Shown piece by piece: positions 13,545 through 15,422 of a DNA stretch of 15,422 nucleotides (position 1 is its first letter; each line of letters begins with the position of its first letter). The stretch comes from an uncultured Bacilli bacterium. Its GTDB lineage: Bacteria > Bacillota_I > Bacilli_A > RF39 > UBA660. The notes under the pieces were generated by a model. That model had not been told where the DNA came from. It made no database searches and saw only the letters and a list, made by a program, of their open reading frames with translations. Location: assembly GCA_944363805.1 (NCBI GenBank), contig CALVVH010000032.1, positions 1 through 15,422 on the forward strand. The letters are read 5' to 3'. The position numbers and the translations under genes are program-made.

Positions 13545-15350
13545 ATGCAAAAGGAAAAAAAGACTTTAGTATTATCAGTAATAGCAGTAGTAACACTGAT
13601 AATCGTAGTCGTTGGTGCAACATATGCGTATTTTATGGCTCAAGGAGGGGCTAGTGCTAATACCAATGTCAATGTTCAAACAAATACGACAGATAATTTA
13701 TCATTTAGTGTGGGTGAAGCAATAAATATAACAGCAACCCAAGCTAACTTTGCACAAGGCTTGGGAAACCAAGCAGGCAGTACAACTGCAACGGCGACGT
13801 TGACGGCGAATAATGCCACAAATACTGCCACAAGAAATTATTATTTGTATTTAAATATAACAAGTAATGATTTTGAATACACAGTAGATGAGGAAACACC
13901 AGAATTGATACTTACTGTAACAGATCCAGATGGAAGCCCAGTAGAAAATATCTCAGGATTAGATTATGTAACAGTAGGAGATGGAGACAACCAAGTATCA
14001 GGATTTGATATTACAACAGCAAGTGAATTAATAACACTAGCAAGTAATTATGAAATAACAGCTACAACTGATCCAGAAATCCAAGAATGGACTATTACCG
14101 TAACATTTGTAAACTTAGAAACTGACCAAGTAGGAAATGCCGGAAAGACATTTGTAGCAACAGTGATGATACAAGAAACACCGTTAACTTCATCACAAAA
14201 TTTAGCAAGTTATATAACAGATACATTATATACAGCAGATGGAGTAAATGGATTATACCTACATGATGGAATAGGTTCATATACAAATGCTGACCAAGAA
14301 GCAGGGGATAACTCATACAGATTCAGTGGTGGAGACTATCAAGTAACGGCAACTGCAACTGGAGCAAATTTAATAAAAGTATATACAGCAGCTGATGCTG
14401 AAACTGATGGAGTAATCAATTTCTACTGTAATGGTACAAAAAGGTATGTGGGATATAGATGTACTGCTACACAAACTCATTATTATACAACAGCATATAA
14501 TGAAGGAACCCATTATAATACATTAGAAGAAGCATTATCCCAAGCAGTAACAGATGGATATTTGACTGCTGATAATATCAAGAACTTTGTATGCTTTGGC
14601 CCGGGAGCGAGTGAGGGTTCATGTTCAGAAGATAATTTATATAGAATAATAGGAGTATTTAATAATCAAGTAAAATTAATTAAGTATGATTATGCAGATA
14701 CAACAATGTTAGGTTCTGATGGAGATTATTATACAACTGATTCAGCTACATTTTGGAGCGGAATGCGAAAAGATGCTGGAACTGCGTATAGATACTACTG
14801 GAATTATAGCAATGGAGGTAGTTCAGTAAATACATGGAGTCAAAGTAGATTAAATACAGTAAATTTAAATACAAATTACTGGAATTATCTAACAAGTGAT
14901 TGGCAAAGTAAAATAGCCAATACAACATGGCAAGTAGGAGGAAATACATGGGAAAGTATAGGAACTCAAACTGTGAAGACAGCATATACTAACGAAATAG
15001 TAAGTCCAGTGGAAGCAACAACATATCAAGATGAAATAGGCTTAATGTATGTAAGTGATTATATGTACGCAGTAGATCCAACTGGCTGGACTACAGTAGG
15101 ATATAATAATAGTGTAAATGATTATAGAGGAATAAAAGGAAATAACTGGATGTATATGGGAGATTATGAATGGATAATTTCCCGTCGTTCGGACCTTACG
15201 GATTTTGCGTTCGGCGTGAACCACTATGGCTATGTGAACGACGGTCCAGTGAACGGCAACAATGGCGTGCGCCCGTCCTTCTATCTGAACTCTAATGTAG
15301 AATTTGAAGGGGGAAGCGGTACGGCCGCTGACCCTTACGTGATAGCTTAA
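13545..15350 (+). CDS. Membrane-anchored surface protein with C-terminal C-type-lectin-like domain; probable DGR target
   Basis: The 601-residue protein starts at ATG 13545. Residues 6-30 are one hydrophobic segment ending GATYAYF, like the N-termini of TasA/camelysin-type secreted proteins; it is either an uncleaved anchor or a signal peptide. Residues about 35-215 are Thr/Asn-rich beta-sandwich-like sequence with few charges, and a second such region runs to about 290. There is a Cys-containing stretch (FYCNG, YRCTA, FVCFG, GSCSED). From about 365 a Trp/Tyr-rich module (YRIIGVFNNQVKLIKYDY, IGLMYVSDYMYA) leads to EWIISRRS and the terminal NGVRPSFYLNS, DPYVI. This matches the C-type-lectin-like end domain of many gut surface proteins and DGR targets. 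No LPxTG sorting motif is present. The terminal 114 bp differ sharply in base composition and look like a variable region. The likely role is adhesion or ligand recognition outside the cell; the ligand is unknown. Confidence 0.85.
   Translation: MQKEKKTLVLSVIAVVTLIIVVVGATYAYFMAQGGASANTNVNVQTNTTDNLSFSVGEAINITATQANFAQGLGNQAGSTTATATLTANNATNTATRNYYLYLNITSNDFEYTVDEETPELILTVTDPDGSPVENISGLDYVTVGDGDNQVSGFDITTASELITLASNYEITATTDPEIQEWTITVTFVNLETDQVGNAGKTFVATVMIQETPLTSSQNLASYITDTLYTADGVNGLYLHDGIGSYTNADQEAGDNSYRFSGGDYQVTATATGANLIKVYTAADAETDGVINFYCNGTKRYVGYRCTATQTHYYTTAYNEGTHYNTLEEALSQAVTDGYLTADNIKNFVCFGPGASEGSCSEDNLYRIIGVFNNQVKLIKYDYADTTMLGSDGDYYTTDSATFWSGMRKDAGTAYRYYWNYSNGGSSVNTWSQSRLNTVNLNTNYWNYLTSDWQSKIANTTWQVGGNTWESIGTQTVKTAYTNEIVSPVEATTYQDEIGLMYVSDYMYAVDPTGWTTVGYNNSVNDYRGIKGNNWMYMGDYEWIISRRSDLTDFAFGVNHYGYVNDGPVNGNNGVRPSFYLNSNVEFEGGSGTAADPYVIA
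15177..15290 (+). other. Candidate DGR variable region (VR) in the surface-protein gene
   Basis: About 54% of these 114 bases are G or C by hand count, against roughly a third in the rest of the gene. It encodes residues 545-582. A fixed scaffold (SRRS, A-F, V, G, V, V, NGVRPSFYL) alternates with positions that look derived from AAY codons: residues 550, 551, 553, 554, 557, 559-561, 563, 565-567 and 570-573. All sixteen of these codons end in C or T, five are still Asn, and the others differ from AAY only at bases 1-2. That is the signature of adenine-specific mutagenic retrohoming. The 3' limit may run on to about 15348, where GC-rich stretches persist. No matching template repeat occurs in the window. 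Confidence 0.75.
15315..15329 (+). repeat. Short GC-rich hairpin near the 3' end of the candidate VR
   Basis: AGCGG (15315-15319) and CCGCT (15325-15329) form a perfect 5-bp stem around TACGG, within the codons for the Ser-Gly-Thr-Ala-Ala segment. DGRs often have a GC-rich initiation site and a hairpin just 3' of the variable region; this is in the right place for one, but it is short. Confidence 0.35.
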
Positions 15351-15422
15351 CTCTGGACAGTTTTGATTTAGCCTAGTAAATACGGGACTTTTTGGGAGTA
15401 AAAGTGCGACCAAAGCTGTATA
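15351..15422 (+). other. Non-coding tail after the surface-protein gene
   Basis: These 72 bases carry no gene and no classic terminator. ACAGTTTTG (15357-15365) can pair with CAAAGCTGT (15411-15419), with one G-T pair, and ATTTA (15366-15370) with TAAAT (15377-15381) nested inside, so a folded RNA is possible. If this is a DGR, the accessory gene, template repeat and reverse transcriptase would be expected to follow. Confidence 0.3.

Noticed and set aside
15042..15413. 123-aa minus-strand reading frame opposite the surface-protein C-terminus
   Set aside because: It is an artefact of the GC-rich variable region on the other strand; no ribosome site, promoter or recognisable domain.
15177..15422. 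Template repeat for the DGR within the window
   Set aside because: No second copy of the GC-rich segment is visible on either strand; the window ends 72 bp after the target gene.
1..15422. CRISPR array, tRNA or rRNA genes, insertion sequences
   Set aside because: I found no regularly spaced direct repeats, no cloverleaf-type sequence and no transposase-like frames.

Overview
The window comes from an AT-rich (roughly one third G+C by eye), low-GC Gram-positive-type bacterium. The genes are compact, have purine-rich AGGAGG-like ribosome sites, and often have extended -10 promoters (TGnTATAAT). UGA is a stop codon here: rmuC and the phosphatase-like gene end in TGA, and Trp is TGG, so this is not the mycoplasma code. 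Gene content (murC, rnr, dusB, nrdD, pduL-type phosphotransacetylase) and a TasA-like membrane-anchored surface protein suggest an anaerobic, probably gut-associated, uncultured Bacilli/Clostridia-like lineage. That placement is an inference.

Layout. 1-1079: 3' part of an asparagine synthetase (asnB). 1127-2221: rmuC, convergent with rnr (2233-4566, minus); the two share a bidirectional terminator. 4672-5277: a histidine-phosphatase-fold protein without its catalytic residues, followed by an unrecognised helical protein (5323-6192) with its own promoter. 6251-6811: PduL-type phosphotransacylase. 6856-7913: promoter, a folded leader of about 170 nt and a BRO-N (phage antirepressor-like) gene. 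8002-9003: dusB, convergent with murC (9062-10426, minus). 10427-10785: A-tract-rich divergent regulatory region. 10786-13304: anaerobic ribonucleotide reductase in two pieces, a 772-aa body and a separate 64-aa peptide carrying the glycyl radical motif. 13545-15350: a 601-aa anchored surface protein whose C-terminal end has the hallmarks of a diversity-generating retroelement (DGR) variable region.

Most genes are housekeeping and look individually transcribed, with short leaders and intrinsic terminators. In five of the six terminators the stop codon lies inside the hairpin stem, which is extreme 3'-end compaction. The two NrdD pieces are 5 bp apart and read as one translationally linked unit with a shared terminator.

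The strongest candidate for an unusual system is the right edge. About 114 bp of abruptly GC-rich sequence (about 54% G+C by hand count) encodes a pattern of NNY codons set in a fixed scaffold ending in NGVRPSFYL, as expected from adenine-directed mutagenesis of AAY codons. The template repeat and reverse transcriptase are not in this window; they are predicted just beyond its right end or elsewhere in the genome. The second candidate is the split NrdD with a free-standing glycyl radical subunit.
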